Source: Qipengyuania qiaonensis (GTDB lineage: Bacteria; Pseudomonadota; Alphaproteobacteria; Sphingomonadales; Sphingomonadaceae). Taken from it: 64,000 bases of DNA. The position numbers and the translations under genes were made by a program. The notes beneath the pieces were generated by a model. That model did no database searches. It saw only the letters and a program-made list of their open reading frames with translations, and had not been told where the DNA came from. The stretch covers positions 35,687-99,686 of the forward strand of contig NZ_JAIGNO010000010.1 of NCBI RefSeq assembly GCF_019711515.1. The letters are read 5' to 3'. Each line of letters starts with the position of its first letter. Position 1 is the stretch's first letter. Shown piece by piece: positions 24,960 through 33,935 of this stretch.

Positions 24960-26366
24960 GTGACCGAATTTACCGACTACGTCGTCAAAGACATCGCGCT
25001 CGCCGAATACGGCCGCGCCGAAATCGCCATTGCCGAAACCGAAATGCCGGGCCTGATGGCATTGCGAGAGGAATACGCGCGGAAGCCGCTGACCGGCGCG
25101 CGCATCACCGGATCGCTGCATATGACGATCCAGACCGCGGTCCTGATCGAAACGCTGGTGGCGCTCGGTGCCGATGTCCGCTGGGCAACCTGTAACATCT
25201 TCTCCACCCAGGACCACGCCGCGGCCGCGATTGCCGCGCAGGACATCTCCGTGTTCGCCATCAAGGGCGAGAGCCTTGCGGACTATTGGGACTATGTCGG
25301 CAAGATCTTCGACTGGTCGACCGATGACGATGCCGATCGCACGGCGAACATCATTCTCGACGATGGCGGCGATGCCACCATGTTCGCGCTGTGGGGCGCT
25401 CGGATCGAGGCGGGCGAGGAATTGCCCGAGCCACAGAATGCGGAGGAAATCGAATTCCAGCGCGCGCTCAAGGCCTTTGTCGCCGCGAAGCCCGGTTATC
25501 TGACGAAGTCGGTGAAGAACATCGTTGGCGTCTCGGAAGAAACCACGACCGGCGTGCATCGCCTTTATCACCTCGCCAAGCAGGGCAAGCTGCCATTCCC
25601 GGCGATCAACGTGAATGACAGCGTCACCAAGTCCAAGTTCGACAACCTCTACGGTTGTCGCGAATCGCTGGTCGATGCGATCCGCCGCGCGACCGATGTG
25701 ATGCTGTCGGGCAAGGTCGCATGCGTCGCGGGCTTCGGCGATGTCGGCAAGGGCTCGGCCCAGTCGCTGCGCAACGGCGGTGCCCGCGTTCTCGTGACCG
25801 AAATCGATCCGATCTGCGCGCTACAGGCGGCGATGGACGGCTTCGAAGTCGTGACCATGGAGGATGCAGTCGGCGTGGCCGACATCTTCGTTACCGCAAC
25901 CGGCAACGAACACGTCATCACCGCCGAACACATGAAGGCGATGAAGGACAAGGCCATCGTTTGCAATATCGGCCATTTCGACAGCGAGATTCAGATTTCC
26001 GCGCTCGACAATTACGAGTGGAACGAGCTGAAGCCCGGCACCGATCTGGTGAAGTTCCCGGACGGGAAGGAAATCATTGTGCTCGGCAAGGGGCGTCTCG
26101 TAAACCTCGCATGCGCAACGGGTCATCCGAGCTTCGTGATGAGCTTTAGTTTCACCAACCAGACGCTCGCGCAGATCGAGCTGTGGACCAAGGGCGAGGA
26201 ATACAAGAACGACGTTTATGTCCTGCCCAAGCATCTCGACGAAAAGGTCGCAGCGCTGCATCTCGACAAGCTGGGCGTCAAACTGACCCAGCTCAGCCAG
26301 AAGCAGGCAGACTATATTGGCGTACCGGTCGAAGGTCCGTTCAAACCGGAGCATTATCGCTACTGA
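24960..26366 (+). CDS. ahcY: Adenosylhomocysteinase (S-adenosylhomocysteine hydrolase)
   Basis: NAD-dependent reversible hydrolysis of S-adenosylhomocysteine to adenosine and homocysteine in the methyl cycle. The 468-residue product has bacterial/plant-type length, including the roughly 40-residue insertion around 130-175 ([24 protein letters not shown]). Signatures: [45 protein letters not shown] and the Rossmann loop [18 protein letters not shown]. The conserved C-terminus KPEHYRY is intact. The start is GTG at 24960. A strong hairpin lies downstream. Confidence 0.97.
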   Translation: MTEFTDYVVKDIALAEYGRAEIAIAETEMPGLMALREEYARKPLTGARITGSLHMTIQTAVLIETLVALGADVRWATCNIFSTQDHAAAAIAAQDISVFAIKGESLADYWDYVGKIFDWSTDDDADRTANIILDDGGDATMFALWGARIEAGEELPEPQNAEEIEFQRALKAFVAAKPGYLTKSVKNIVGVSEETTTGVHRLYHLAKQGKLPFPAINVNDSVTKSKFDNLYGCRESLVDAIRRATDVMLSGKVACVAGFGDVGKGSAQSLRNGGARVLVTEIDPICALQAAMDGFEVVTMEDAVGVADIFVTATGNEHVITAEHMKAMKDKAIVCNIGHFDSEIQISALDNYEWNELKPGTDLVKFPDGKEIIVLGKGRLVNLACATGHPSFVMSFSFTNQTLAQIELWTKGEEYKNDVYVLPKHLDEKVAALHLDKLGVKLTQLSQKQADYIGVPVEGPFKPEHYRY

Positions 26367-26398
26367 TTGCCGCAAGTTGCGGCAGTACCATCGCACGA

Positions 26399-26431
26399 AC
26401 GCGCGCGGGGGCATTGCATCCCCGCGCGCGT
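26399..26431 (+). terminator. 12-bp perfect GC hairpin after ahcY
   Basis: ACGCGCGCGGGG (26399-26410) is the exact reverse complement of CCCCGCGCGCGT (26420-26431), around a 9-base loop. It lies 33 bases after the ahcY stop and 19 before the divL ATG. No T-run follows, so it could be a terminator of ahcY or part of the divL leader. Confidence 0.55.
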
Positions 26432-26449
26432 CCGCATAGCTGGCAAGTG

Positions 26450-28795
26450 ATGGAAACCTCTCCCGCATTGCTGGCCATTCTCGGCCTCCTGCTGGCGCTG
26501 TGGACCGCGGGTGCCGTGTGGGTGATGTTGCGCGCTACGGGGCGCGAGCAGAAATCGGTTGCCAGTCGCCGCGCCGCCCAGCGGCTGTCGCGCATGATCG
26601 AAGAAGGCCCGGCCATACCGCTGCTGGTACGCGCCGATGGGCGGATCGAAGCACCGGACCGCCTGGCGCGCTGGATAGGGCTCGAAAGGGTTCCGGAATA
26701 TTTGAGCGAACTGGCTGGTGCCGATGGTCGCGGTCTGAGTGAAGAGCAGGTCGAAGAGCTCACCCATCACGTCCGCCGGACACAGAAAACTGCCCGGCCC
26801 TTCCGGATGGCCATCACCGTTTCTCCGGGATCGGGCAAATCGTTGGCCATGCAGGGATCACTGGCCGACTCCGCGGTTTCGCCGGGTGGGGCGGCTCTCA
26901 TATGGGTCTTCGACTTCAGTGAGAGTGAGGCCGAGCTAACCCAACTGCGCGAAGAAGCGGGGCGTGCAAGGGAAGACTTTGGCGCGCTTGTGGGTCTGAT
27001 CGAGGCGGCCCCCATGCCCATGTGGTTTCGGGGTGCTGATATGCATTTGCGCTTGGTCAATAAAGCCTATGTCGCCGCTGTGGGTGCCGAGAGTGCCGAT
27101 CAAGTCGTTGCCGATCAGATCGAGCTTGTCGAAACGGTCAACGGGCGTACGGCGGCTCAGGTCGCACAGCAAGCTGCCGACCGGAGGCAGCCGATCGAGA
27201 GAATCGTAAGCGCGACCATCGACCGCTCGCGGCGCGCCATTCGAGTGACCGATCTGCCGCTCATGGGCGAAGGTATCGCCGGTTACGCCGTCGATATCGA
27301 GGAGATGGAGGAACAAGCCCGCGAGTTCCGCGCATTCCGCGAAGCGCAGCGCTCGATGCTCGATCAGCTTTCCATCGGCGTCGCCCAGTTCGACGCGGCA
27401 CATCGCATGACTTTCGCCAATCAGCCGTTCCACCGCGTATTCGCCCTGCCGCCGGGAGTGGTGAACGACCGGACGACGTTCCACCACATGCTGCTGATCG
27501 CGCGAGAGAATGGGCGCATCCCCGAAGTGCGTGACTTCCCGGCCTGGCGAAATGAGATGGCCGAATGGTTTCAGCATGACGAGCCCCATGAGGAAGCCTG
27601 GTCGCTATCCGACAGCACGCATCTGCGAATCGTTGCCCAGCCATTACCAGATGGCGGCCTCGTTATGATTGCCGAAGACCGGACCGAGCAACTGGCGCTC
27701 TCGGCTACACGCGACACATTGCTGCGAACGCGGACGGCAACTTTCGACAGCTTGTTCGAAGCGTTGGCGGTCTTCGCGCCCGACGGTCATCTGGAGCTCT
27801 GGAATCGCGGTTTTCCAGGCGCATGGGGTATCGATCCAGAGGTCCTCGATGGTCACCCCCAGGCCGAGGACCTGTTGGGCGCAATCGCCAATAACCTGGT
27901 CGATTCGGCGAGCGTATCGCGGCTCAATCAGGTCATCCGAGCAGCGACGCTGGATCGCAAGAAAAGCGATGGTCGGATCGAACTGGCCGACGGTCGTACC
28001 CTCGACTTCAGCGGTGTGCCGTTGCCCGATGGCAATGGCATGCTGACCGTGCTCGATGTCACCGCATCGCGGCAAGCGGAAGAAGCTTTGCGCGAACGCA
28101 ATCGCGCGCTGGAAGAGGCGGACGCGGTTATGACACGCTTCCTGGCGAATATGAGCTATGAATTCCGCACACCGCTGACGTCGATCGGTGGCTTTGCCGA
28201 ATTGTTGGTAGGCGGGATCGCCGGAGAGCTAAGTCCGCAGGCTAAAGAATATGCGCAGGCCATTTCGCTTTCCGTCGGCAAGCTGACGGAGCAGGTCGAA
28301 AACGTTCTCGACCTTTCGCAGTCCGAAGCCGGCCTGATGCCACTGCGCAAAAGCAAGGTGGAACTCATGCCATTCGTCACCCAGATCGTGCGCCAGCAGG
28401 AACAGCGGATCGTCGACAGCGGCCTGACGCTTGATCTCAGGGGGGATCCGGGAAAGACGATTACTGCCGATCCTCAGCAATTGCGGCGTGCGATCTCCCA
28501 ATTGTTGGATAACGCCATCAACGGAACGCCGCGTGGCGGGCGGATTCTGATCGATATCGGACGCAAGCGCGGCGAAACCAAGGTGGTCATATCCGACAAT
28601 GGCCGCGGTATGAGCCAGCACGAACTTGCCCGTGCGCTGGAAGGGATTCGCATGTCCGCCGATGGCAAGGGTATCGAGCGGCGCCAGGGTCTGGGCATTC
28701 CTCTCGCCCGCCAGCTTATCGAAGCACATGGCGGAAGCTTGGAAATCCATAGCCGCAAAAACGGTGGCACCGCTGCATCGATCACTCTGCCATGA
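26450..28795 (+). CDS. divL: DivL-type cell-cycle kinase with tyrosine at the phospho-acceptor site
   Basis: Multi-PAS sensor kinase homologue of DivL, the alphaproteobacterial cell-polarity factor that controls CckA and reads DivK. In 781 residues: one N-terminal membrane helix (LLAILGLLLALWTAGAVWVML), several PAS-like domains (about 175-290, 295-400, 425-540), a HisKA-like dimerisation helix with FLANMSYEFRTPLTSI, and a complete ATPase domain (N box QLLDNAIN, DNGRGMS, RQGLGIPLARQLIEAHGG). The acceptor His is replaced by Tyr570 (codon 28157-28159), the hallmark of DivL. The ATG at 26450 is preferred over GTG 26447. First gene of a translationally coupled run with tsaE and amgK. Confidence 0.88.
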   Translation: METSPALLAILGLLLALWTAGAVWVMLRATGREQKSVASRRAAQRLSRMIEEGPAIPLLVRADGRIEAPDRLARWIGLERVPEYLSELAGADGRGLSEEQVEELTHHVRRTQKTARPFRMAITVSPGSGKSLAMQGSLADSAVSPGGAALIWVFDFSESEAELTQLREEAGRAREDFGALVGLIEAAPMPMWFRGADMHLRLVNKAYVAAVGAESADQVVADQIELVETVNGRTAAQVAQQAADRRQPIERIVSATIDRSRRAIRVTDLPLMGEGIAGYAVDIEEMEEQAREFRAFREAQRSMLDQLSIGVAQFDAAHRMTFANQPFHRVFALPPGVVNDRTTFHHMLLIARENGRIPEVRDFPAWRNEMAEWFQHDEPHEEAWSLSDSTHLRIVAQPLPDGGLVMIAEDRTEQLALSATRDTLLRTRTATFDSLFEALAVFAPDGHLELWNRGFPGAWGIDPEVLDGHPQAEDLLGAIANNLVDSASVSRLNQVIRAATLDRKKSDGRIELADGRTLDFSGVPLPDGNGMLTVLDVTASRQAEEALRERNRALEEADAVMTRFLANMSYEFRTPLTSIGGFAELLVGGIAGELSPQAKEYAQAISLSVGKLTEQVENVLDLSQSEAGLMPLRKSKVELMPFVTQIVRQQEQRIVDSGLTLDLRGDPGKTITADPQQLRRAISQLLDNAINGTPRGGRILIDIGRKRGETKVVISDNGRGMSQHELARALEGIRMSADGKGIERRQGLGIPLARQLIEAHGGSLEIHSRKNGGTAASITLP

Positions 28796-29229
28796 GGGTT
28801 GAGCTGCCAGATTTGTCAGCGATGGAAGCCTTCGGTCGGCGGATTGCAATGCGGGTCGAGCCGGGCGATGTCGTGGCGCTGTCAGGCACGCTCGGTACCG
28901 GCAAGACGACATTGGCTCGGGCGGTTATAGCCGCGCTCGGACATGAAGGCGAGGTGCCATCGCCCACCTATACCATTATCGAAACTTATGACGGTCTGAG
29001 GGTGCCGCTGGTTCATGCCGATTTCTACCGCCTCCAAGATCCATCGGAGGCCGACGAGCTTGGTCTTGACGATTATCGCGAAGAGGCCGTCCTGCTTGCG
29101 GAATGGCCCGATCATGCAGGGGGCTTCGCGCATGAGGCGGGCTGCCTGTCCATTGCGCTCGAAAAAGTGGGTGACGGTCGTGAAGCCGTTGTCTCTCCCG
29201 GTACATCTTGGCAAAGCCGCTGCCCATGA
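28792..29229 (+). CDS. tsaE: tRNA threonylcarbamoyladenosine biosynthesis ATPase
   Basis: ATPase subunit of the TsaBDE complex that makes t6A37 on ANN-decoding tRNAs. The 145-residue product has Walker A GTLGTGKTTLA (about residues 31-41), the PSPTYTIIETY motif and HADFYRLQDPSEADELGLDDY, all diagnostic of TsaE. The ATG overlaps the divL stop (ATGA at 28792) and its own stop overlaps amgK (ATGA at 29226). Confidence 0.95.
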   Translation: MRVELPDLSAMEAFGRRIAMRVEPGDVVALSGTLGTGKTTLARAVIAALGHEGEVPSPTYTIIETYDGLRVPLVHADFYRLQDPSEADELGLDDYREEAVLLAEWPDHAGGFAHEAGCLSIALEKVGDGREAVVSPGTSWQSRCP

Positions 29230-30215
29230 GTGACGCGCTGCCCAGTGGCATCCACAGCTTCCTTGGCGAAACCGAATGGGAAGGGGCAGAGATCGCCCCG
29301 CTCGTCGGCGATGCAAGCTTCCGCCGCTATTTTCGTCTGCGTCTAGGGGACCGAAGTGCCATGCTGATGCACGCCCCGCCACCGCACGAAGATCCGAGAC
29401 CTTTCCTTCATGTGGCACATTGGCTCGATACCAATGGCATGCGTGCGCCGCATATCTTGGCGGAAGATGCAGCCGTCGGCTGGGTACTGACAGAGGATTT
29501 CGGGGACCAGCGGATGCGAGAATGGGTCGATCGGCACCCGGGTGATGAACGGGAGGTCTATGCCAGGGCGGTCGATGCGCTGATCCAGCTGCATGCCCTG
29601 CCGGCAGGACCTTTCGCAGCCTACGACATGGCGGTTTACCAGCGTGAAGTGGACCTGTTTGTCGAGTGGTACTGTCCGACAATGGGGCTGGAAGTGGACC
29701 GGTCAGGGTGGATCGAGGCGTGGCAATCAGCGCTTGCACCGTTACTTGAACGGCAAGATCCAGCCGTAACGGTGCTGCGCGACTACCATGCCGAGAACAT
29801 CATGCTGCTGGAACCAGGCAAGCTCGCCGGCCAACAAGGACTGATCGATTTCCAGGATGCTCTCGTCGGCCACCCAGCCTACGATATGGTCAGCCTGTTG
29901 CAGGATGCACGGCGCGACGTTTCGGAGGAGCTTGAGGCCGAGATGCTCGATCGTTATCGAGCAGCCGCAAACCCGAACGAGAATTTTGAAGCGGATTACG
30001 CTCGGCTCGGTGCGCAACGGAACGCCAAGATTGTGGGTATATTCACCCGTTTGTGGAAACGGGACGGCAAGGCCCGATATCTTGCCATGATCCCGCGCGT
30101 TTGGGCCGCCATGGAGCGTGATCTGGCACATGAGGCTATGAAGCCGGTTGCGGAATGGTTCGAATCCAATGTTCCGCAGGAAATCCGCGACACATTCGGC
30201 GGGGAAATCCAGTGA
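29226..30215 (+). CDS. amgK: Anomeric MurNAc/GlcNAc kinase, aminoglycoside-phosphotransferase fold
   Basis: Kinase of the cell-wall recycling shortcut that phosphorylates MurNAc at C1, feeding MurU and bypassing de novo UDP-MurNAc synthesis. The 329-residue product has the APH fold: GDASFRRYFRL nucleotide loop, LTEDFGDQRM hinge, catalytic loop VLRDYHAENIMLL and metal-binding LIDFQDALVGHPAYD. AmgK identity, rather than an unspecific phosphotransferase, is supported by the immediately downstream murU-like gene and by the pair sitting after tsaE, an arrangement I recall from other Alphaproteobacteria. The ATG overlaps the tsaE stop; the stop overlaps the murU GTG. Confidence 0.87.
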   Translation: MSDALPSGIHSFLGETEWEGAEIAPLVGDASFRRYFRLRLGDRSAMLMHAPPPHEDPRPFLHVAHWLDTNGMRAPHILAEDAAVGWVLTEDFGDQRMREWVDRHPGDEREVYARAVDALIQLHALPAGPFAAYDMAVYQREVDLFVEWYCPTMGLEVDRSGWIEAWQSALAPLLERQDPAVTVLRDYHAENIMLLEPGKLAGQQGLIDFQDALVGHPAYDMVSLLQDARRDVSEELEAEMLDRYRAAANPNENFEADYARLGAQRNAKIVGIFTRLWKRDGKARYLAMIPRVWAAMERDLAHEAMKPVAEWFESNVPQEIRDTFGGEIQ

Positions 30216-30934
30216 CCGATCTCGTAACAGATACCGCCATGCTCATGGCTGCAGGCTTGGGAAAACGCATGCGCCCCCTGACGGCCACTACCCCCAAACC
30301 CTTGGTGCGGGTCGCCGGCAAGCCGCTGATCGATCGTGCACTGGACCGACTTGATGAAGCCGGCGTGGCGAGGGCGATCGTCAATGTTCACTATCTGGCC
30401 GATGCGATCGAGGCGCATATCGGGTCGCGTCAGGCACCCAAAGTGACGTTTTCAGACGAGCGCGACCAACTCCTGGAAACAGGTGGCGGCATGGTGAAGG
30501 CGCTGAACGCCGGATTGCTGCCAGACCCTTTCTTCGCCTGCAACGCCGACAGCATCTGGCTCGACGGACCGCGCAACGCCTTTGCAGAGTTGTCCGCCGC
30601 TTGGAACCCCGATCAGATGGACGCGCTACTGATGCTGGTCACCCATGCCCGGGCCTATAATTTCGACGGTATAGGCGATTTCTACATGGACGGTGCCGGG
30701 CGGTTGAAGCGCAAGCTGCCCGGCAGGATCGCCCCCTTCATCTATACCGGCATCCAGCTGGTGTCGCACCGCCTTCTGCACGATTCGCCCGAGGGCAAGT
30801 TTTCCACCAACATCCTGTGGGACCGGTCGATCGATGAAGGGCGGCTGTTTGGGATCGCCTTCACCGGTCATTGGTACGAGGTCGGTACACCTGCGCATAT
30901 CCGCCCGACCGAGATGGCGCTTACAGGTGGCTGA
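30212..30934 (+). CDS. murU: N-acetylmuramate 1-phosphate uridylyltransferase
   Basis: Nucleotidyltransferase that makes UDP-MurNAc from MurNAc-1-phosphate in the AmgK/MurU recycling route. The 240-residue product has N-terminal signature MLMAAGLGKRMRPLTATTPKPLVRVAGKPLID, then SDERDQLLETGGGMVKAL and FACNADSIW (metal-binding Asp). The C-terminal part IAPFIYTGIQLV ... WYEVGTPAHI matches sugar-1-phosphate nucleotidyltransferases of MurU type and lacks the acyltransferase domain of GlmU. The start is GTG 30212, overlapping the amgK stop. The stop overlaps the addB start. Confidence 0.87.
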   Translation: MTDLVTDTAMLMAAGLGKRMRPLTATTPKPLVRVAGKPLIDRALDRLDEAGVARAIVNVHYLADAIEAHIGSRQAPKVTFSDERDQLLETGGGMVKALNAGLLPDPFFACNADSIWLDGPRNAFAELSAAWNPDQMDALLMLVTHARAYNFDGIGDFYMDGAGRLKRKLPGRIAPFIYTGIQLVSHRLLHDSPEGKFSTNILWDRSIDEGRLFGIAFTGHWYEVGTPAHIRPTEMALTGG

Positions 30935-33900
30935 GCGGTCTCGGCCGAAAGTCTATTCGATTGCTGCACACCGCGGCTTGGCCGATGCGCTAGTCGCGGG
31001 ACTTGTCCCACGCTACGCAGAACCCGAGTTCGGACTTGCTCGTCTGACACTCCTTCTGCCGAGCAGCCGTGCGCGTCGGACCGTTTCCGAAGCATTCATC
31101 CGCCAAGCGGGTGACAAGCGGGCTCCGGGTTTGCTCATGCCGCGCATGGCCGTAGTCGGCGATCTCGACCTAGACGAGACGCTCGGCCCGCTTCTAGATC
31201 CGCTCGGTGCCGGCGAAATTCCCCCGGCTATCGACCCTCAGCGCCGGCTCTTCGCCCTCGCGCGAATGATTGCCGAAACCATGGGCGACGATGCTCCCAC
31301 CGGTGCGACGTTGCTGCGTCTCGCGCGCGAAACCGGTGCGACGATGGATCGGCTCTTGGTCGAGGGGATCGGCCCTGAGGAACTGGTTGGCAACGCAGTG
31401 CTGGATTTGTTCGGATCCCTGTCGGGACATTGGCAAGATAGCTTGCGCGTCTTTGCAAATGTTCAGGCCAAGTGGCTGTCTCAATTGCAAAAATGGAACG
31501 CACTGGACGCTGCGACACGGCGCAATCGGTTGTTCGATTGGGCAGCGCAGAGGTGGAGGGTCACGCCTCCCGCTACGCCAATTGTCGCCGCCGGAGTGAC
31601 CAGCGCCGCTCCGTCGCTTGCCAAACTGCTCCGTGTCGTCGCCGATCTCGAAAACTGTGCGGTGGTGCTGCCCGATTTCGACCTGACGATGCCCCAGGGT
31701 GTCTGGGACGAGCTTGGGAGAGCGGGTGCGCCGTCCAAGCCGGAAGATACGCCGTTCGCCCGCGAGGATGCGGTCACCCATCCGCAGTATCACCTGAAAC
31801 TGCTACTCAATCGGATGGGGGTGGCGCGAGAGGAAGTGCAGCCTTGGCCTCGCAAGGGTATGGCGGCCTCTCCACCCGAACGTAGCCATGCTATCGGCTT
31901 GCTCTTTCTGCCGCCCGAAGCAAGCAAGAGCTGGGTCGACCTGCCTGCCGAAAAGCGTCGCCTTTCGGGTGTGCGGGTCATGCAGGCGGCAACGCCGGAG
32001 GAAGAGGCGCAGGCAATCGCGCTTTTGGTGCGGAAGGCGCTCGCTGAGCCTGAAAAGCGTGTGGCCGTGGTCACGCCCGATCGTCCACTTGCACGCAGGG
32101 TCGTCCATCACCTCGCTCGCTGGAACATCCTGGCCGACGATTCCGGCGGCCGCCCTCTGTCGCAAACCGCCGCAGGACGCGCTTTTCTGCTCGCCGCAGA
32201 GGTCATGGCAGAGAATGCCAAGGCCGTTACGCTGATGGCTCTGTTGGGACACCCACTGGCCGATGGGGGGATGGAGCGCGGCGCTTGGTTACGACAGCTC
32301 CGCAAGGTCGAGCGCGAATTGCGCGGCCCGAGGCTTGAGGCCGGATTGGGCCCGATCCGTGACGCGGTTGCCAAGCTCGCTCACACGGGCGAGCGGATCT
32401 TGGACTGGTGGGAGTTGGCCGAAGCGGCGATCGTTCCTCTAGTCGACACCGATCCCGCAAGGCCAGCTAGTATGAGCGATCAGATCGACATCATCGCCGC
32501 ATCTGCCGAAGCATTATGTGGTGAAAAAATGTGGGCGAGGGAGGACGGCCGCAGCCTCGCACAGTTTGTCGAAGACTTTCGTCTCCGCGCACGTGAGGCC
32601 GCCTTCGAGGTGCGACCGCGCGATGTGTCCCGCGTGCTGGCAGACGCAATGGAGGGCATTGCCGTTCGGCCACCATATGGAGGTCATGCCCGCTTGCAGA
32701 TACTCGGCTTGCTCGAAGCGAGGATGAACCGGGCGGATCTGGTGATCTGTGCGGGCCTCAACGAGGGTGTGTGGCCAGCTAGAAGCGGTGTCGATGCACT
32801 GCTTGCTCCACCGGTTTTGCGGGCGCTTGGCGTTCCTGGAAGCGATTTTCGCATTGGACTCTCGGCGCACGATCTTGCCGGGGCACTCGGCGCGCCGGAA
32901 GTCGTGCTCACCCGCGCCGCACGGGGTGATGGCGGTCCGGCCATTCCCTCGCGGTTTCTGCTCCGCGTGCAGGCATTGCTTGGGGATATGCTACCCAAGC
33001 ATGCCGAAAACAGCGCCATCGAATACGCGCGAGCGATGGTTCGTGCTCCCGAAGCGCCAGTCTATCCAAGGCCGCGCCCCATGCCCAGCGCCGAGCAGAG
33101 GCGGGTGGATATCTCGGCAACCGCGCTCGATCGGTTGCGCGGCGATCCTTACCAGTTCTTTGCAGGCAAGATCATGCAGTTGCAGGATCTCGACACGCTG
33201 GATGCCGTGCCGCGTCCGGCATGGCAGGGCGAGGTCGCGCACGAGATCCTTGAAGAGTGGCACAAGGCTGAACCGCAAACACCCATTGTCGAAATAATGG
33301 AGCGCATATTCGAGAAGCGCAATGTCCATCCGCTCATGCGCGGGCTTTGGCAGCCGCGCCTGAAACGGGCGCTTCAATGGGTCGAGCAGGAGATCGCAGG
33401 CTACACAGAACGCCAGGTCGTCGCGGTCGAGGCCTGGGGTGAGATGGAGGTCGATGGAGTACGCATCCACGGCAAGATCGACAGGCTAGACCGGTTTGCG
33501 GATGGAAGCTTCGGCATCGTCGATTACAAGACTGGATCGCCCCCGTCCTCGAAAATGGTTGAGCAGGGATTTGCTCTGCAACTCGGCCTGCTCGGCATGA
33601 TAGCAGAGCGGGGCGGTTTCAAGGCAGGAGCCGGCGTGCCGAGCGCGTTCGAATACTGGTCGCTGGCCAAGGCGAAAAGCGAAACCAACCCTGTCGGCTT
33701 TGGATATATTGAAACCCCGCTGAGGATCGGGAACAAGCGCAGTGGCTTGCCACCAGAGGATTTCCTGCCGACGACCGCTAGGTTTCTGGAAGGTGCCATC
33801 GCTGCCTGGATCAAGGGTGACGAACCGTTCACCGCGCGGCTCAATCCCGACTATCCCGCCTACGACACCTACGATCAGCTGATGCGGCTCGACGAGTGGC

Positions 33901-33935
33901 TCCCCCACCTGGATGTCGAGGGCGATACGCAATGA
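30927..33935 (+). CDS. addB: Double-strand break repair protein AddB
   Basis: Subunit of the AddAB helicase-nuclease that processes double-strand ends for RecA loading, the alphaproteobacterial counterpart of RecBCD. The 1002-residue product has an inactivated helicase-like N-terminus (LTLLLPSSRARRTVSEAF) without a canonical Walker A, as in this branch. The UvrD-like middle contains RADLVICAGLNEGVWP, and a C-terminal PD-(D/E)xK nuclease has IHGKIDRLDRFADGSFGIVDYKTG (Asp and Lys visible) then GFALQLGLLG. The GTG start at 30927 overlaps murU by 8 bases; the stop overlaps addA (ATGA). Confidence 0.93.
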   Translation: MAERSRPKVYSIAAHRGLADALVAGLVPRYAEPEFGLARLTLLLPSSRARRTVSEAFIRQAGDKRAPGLLMPRMAVVGDLDLDETLGPLLDPLGAGEIPPAIDPQRRLFALARMIAETMGDDAPTGATLLRLARETGATMDRLLVEGIGPEELVGNAVLDLFGSLSGHWQDSLRVFANVQAKWLSQLQKWNALDAATRRNRLFDWAAQRWRVTPPATPIVAAGVTSAAPSLAKLLRVVADLENCAVVLPDFDLTMPQGVWDELGRAGAPSKPEDTPFAREDAVTHPQYHLKLLLNRMGVAREEVQPWPRKGMAASPPERSHAIGLLFLPPEASKSWVDLPAEKRRLSGVRVMQAATPEEEAQAIALLVRKALAEPEKRVAVVTPDRPLARRVVHHLARWNILADDSGGRPLSQTAAGRAFLLAAEVMAENAKAVTLMALLGHPLADGGMERGAWLRQLRKVERELRGPRLEAGLGPIRDAVAKLAHTGERILDWWELAEAAIVPLVDTDPARPASMSDQIDIIAASAEALCGEKMWAREDGRSLAQFVEDFRLRAREAAFEVRPRDVSRVLADAMEGIAVRPPYGGHARLQILGLLEARMNRADLVICAGLNEGVWPARSGVDALLAPPVLRALGVPGSDFRIGLSAHDLAGALGAPEVVLTRAARGDGGPAIPSRFLLRVQALLGDMLPKHAENSAIEYARAMVRAPEAPVYPRPRPMPSAEQRRVDISATALDRLRGDPYQFFAGKIMQLQDLDTLDAVPRPAWQGEVAHEILEEWHKAEPQTPIVEIMERIFEKRNVHPLMRGLWQPRLKRALQWVEQEIAGYTERQVVAVEAWGEMEVDGVRIHGKIDRLDRFADGSFGIVDYKTGSPPSSKMVEQGFALQLGLLGMIAERGGFKAGAGVPSAFEYWSLAKAKSETNPVGFGYIETPLRIGNKRSGLPPEDFLPTTARFLEGAIAAWIKGDEPFTARLNPDYPAYDTYDQLMRLDEWLPHLDVEGDTQ

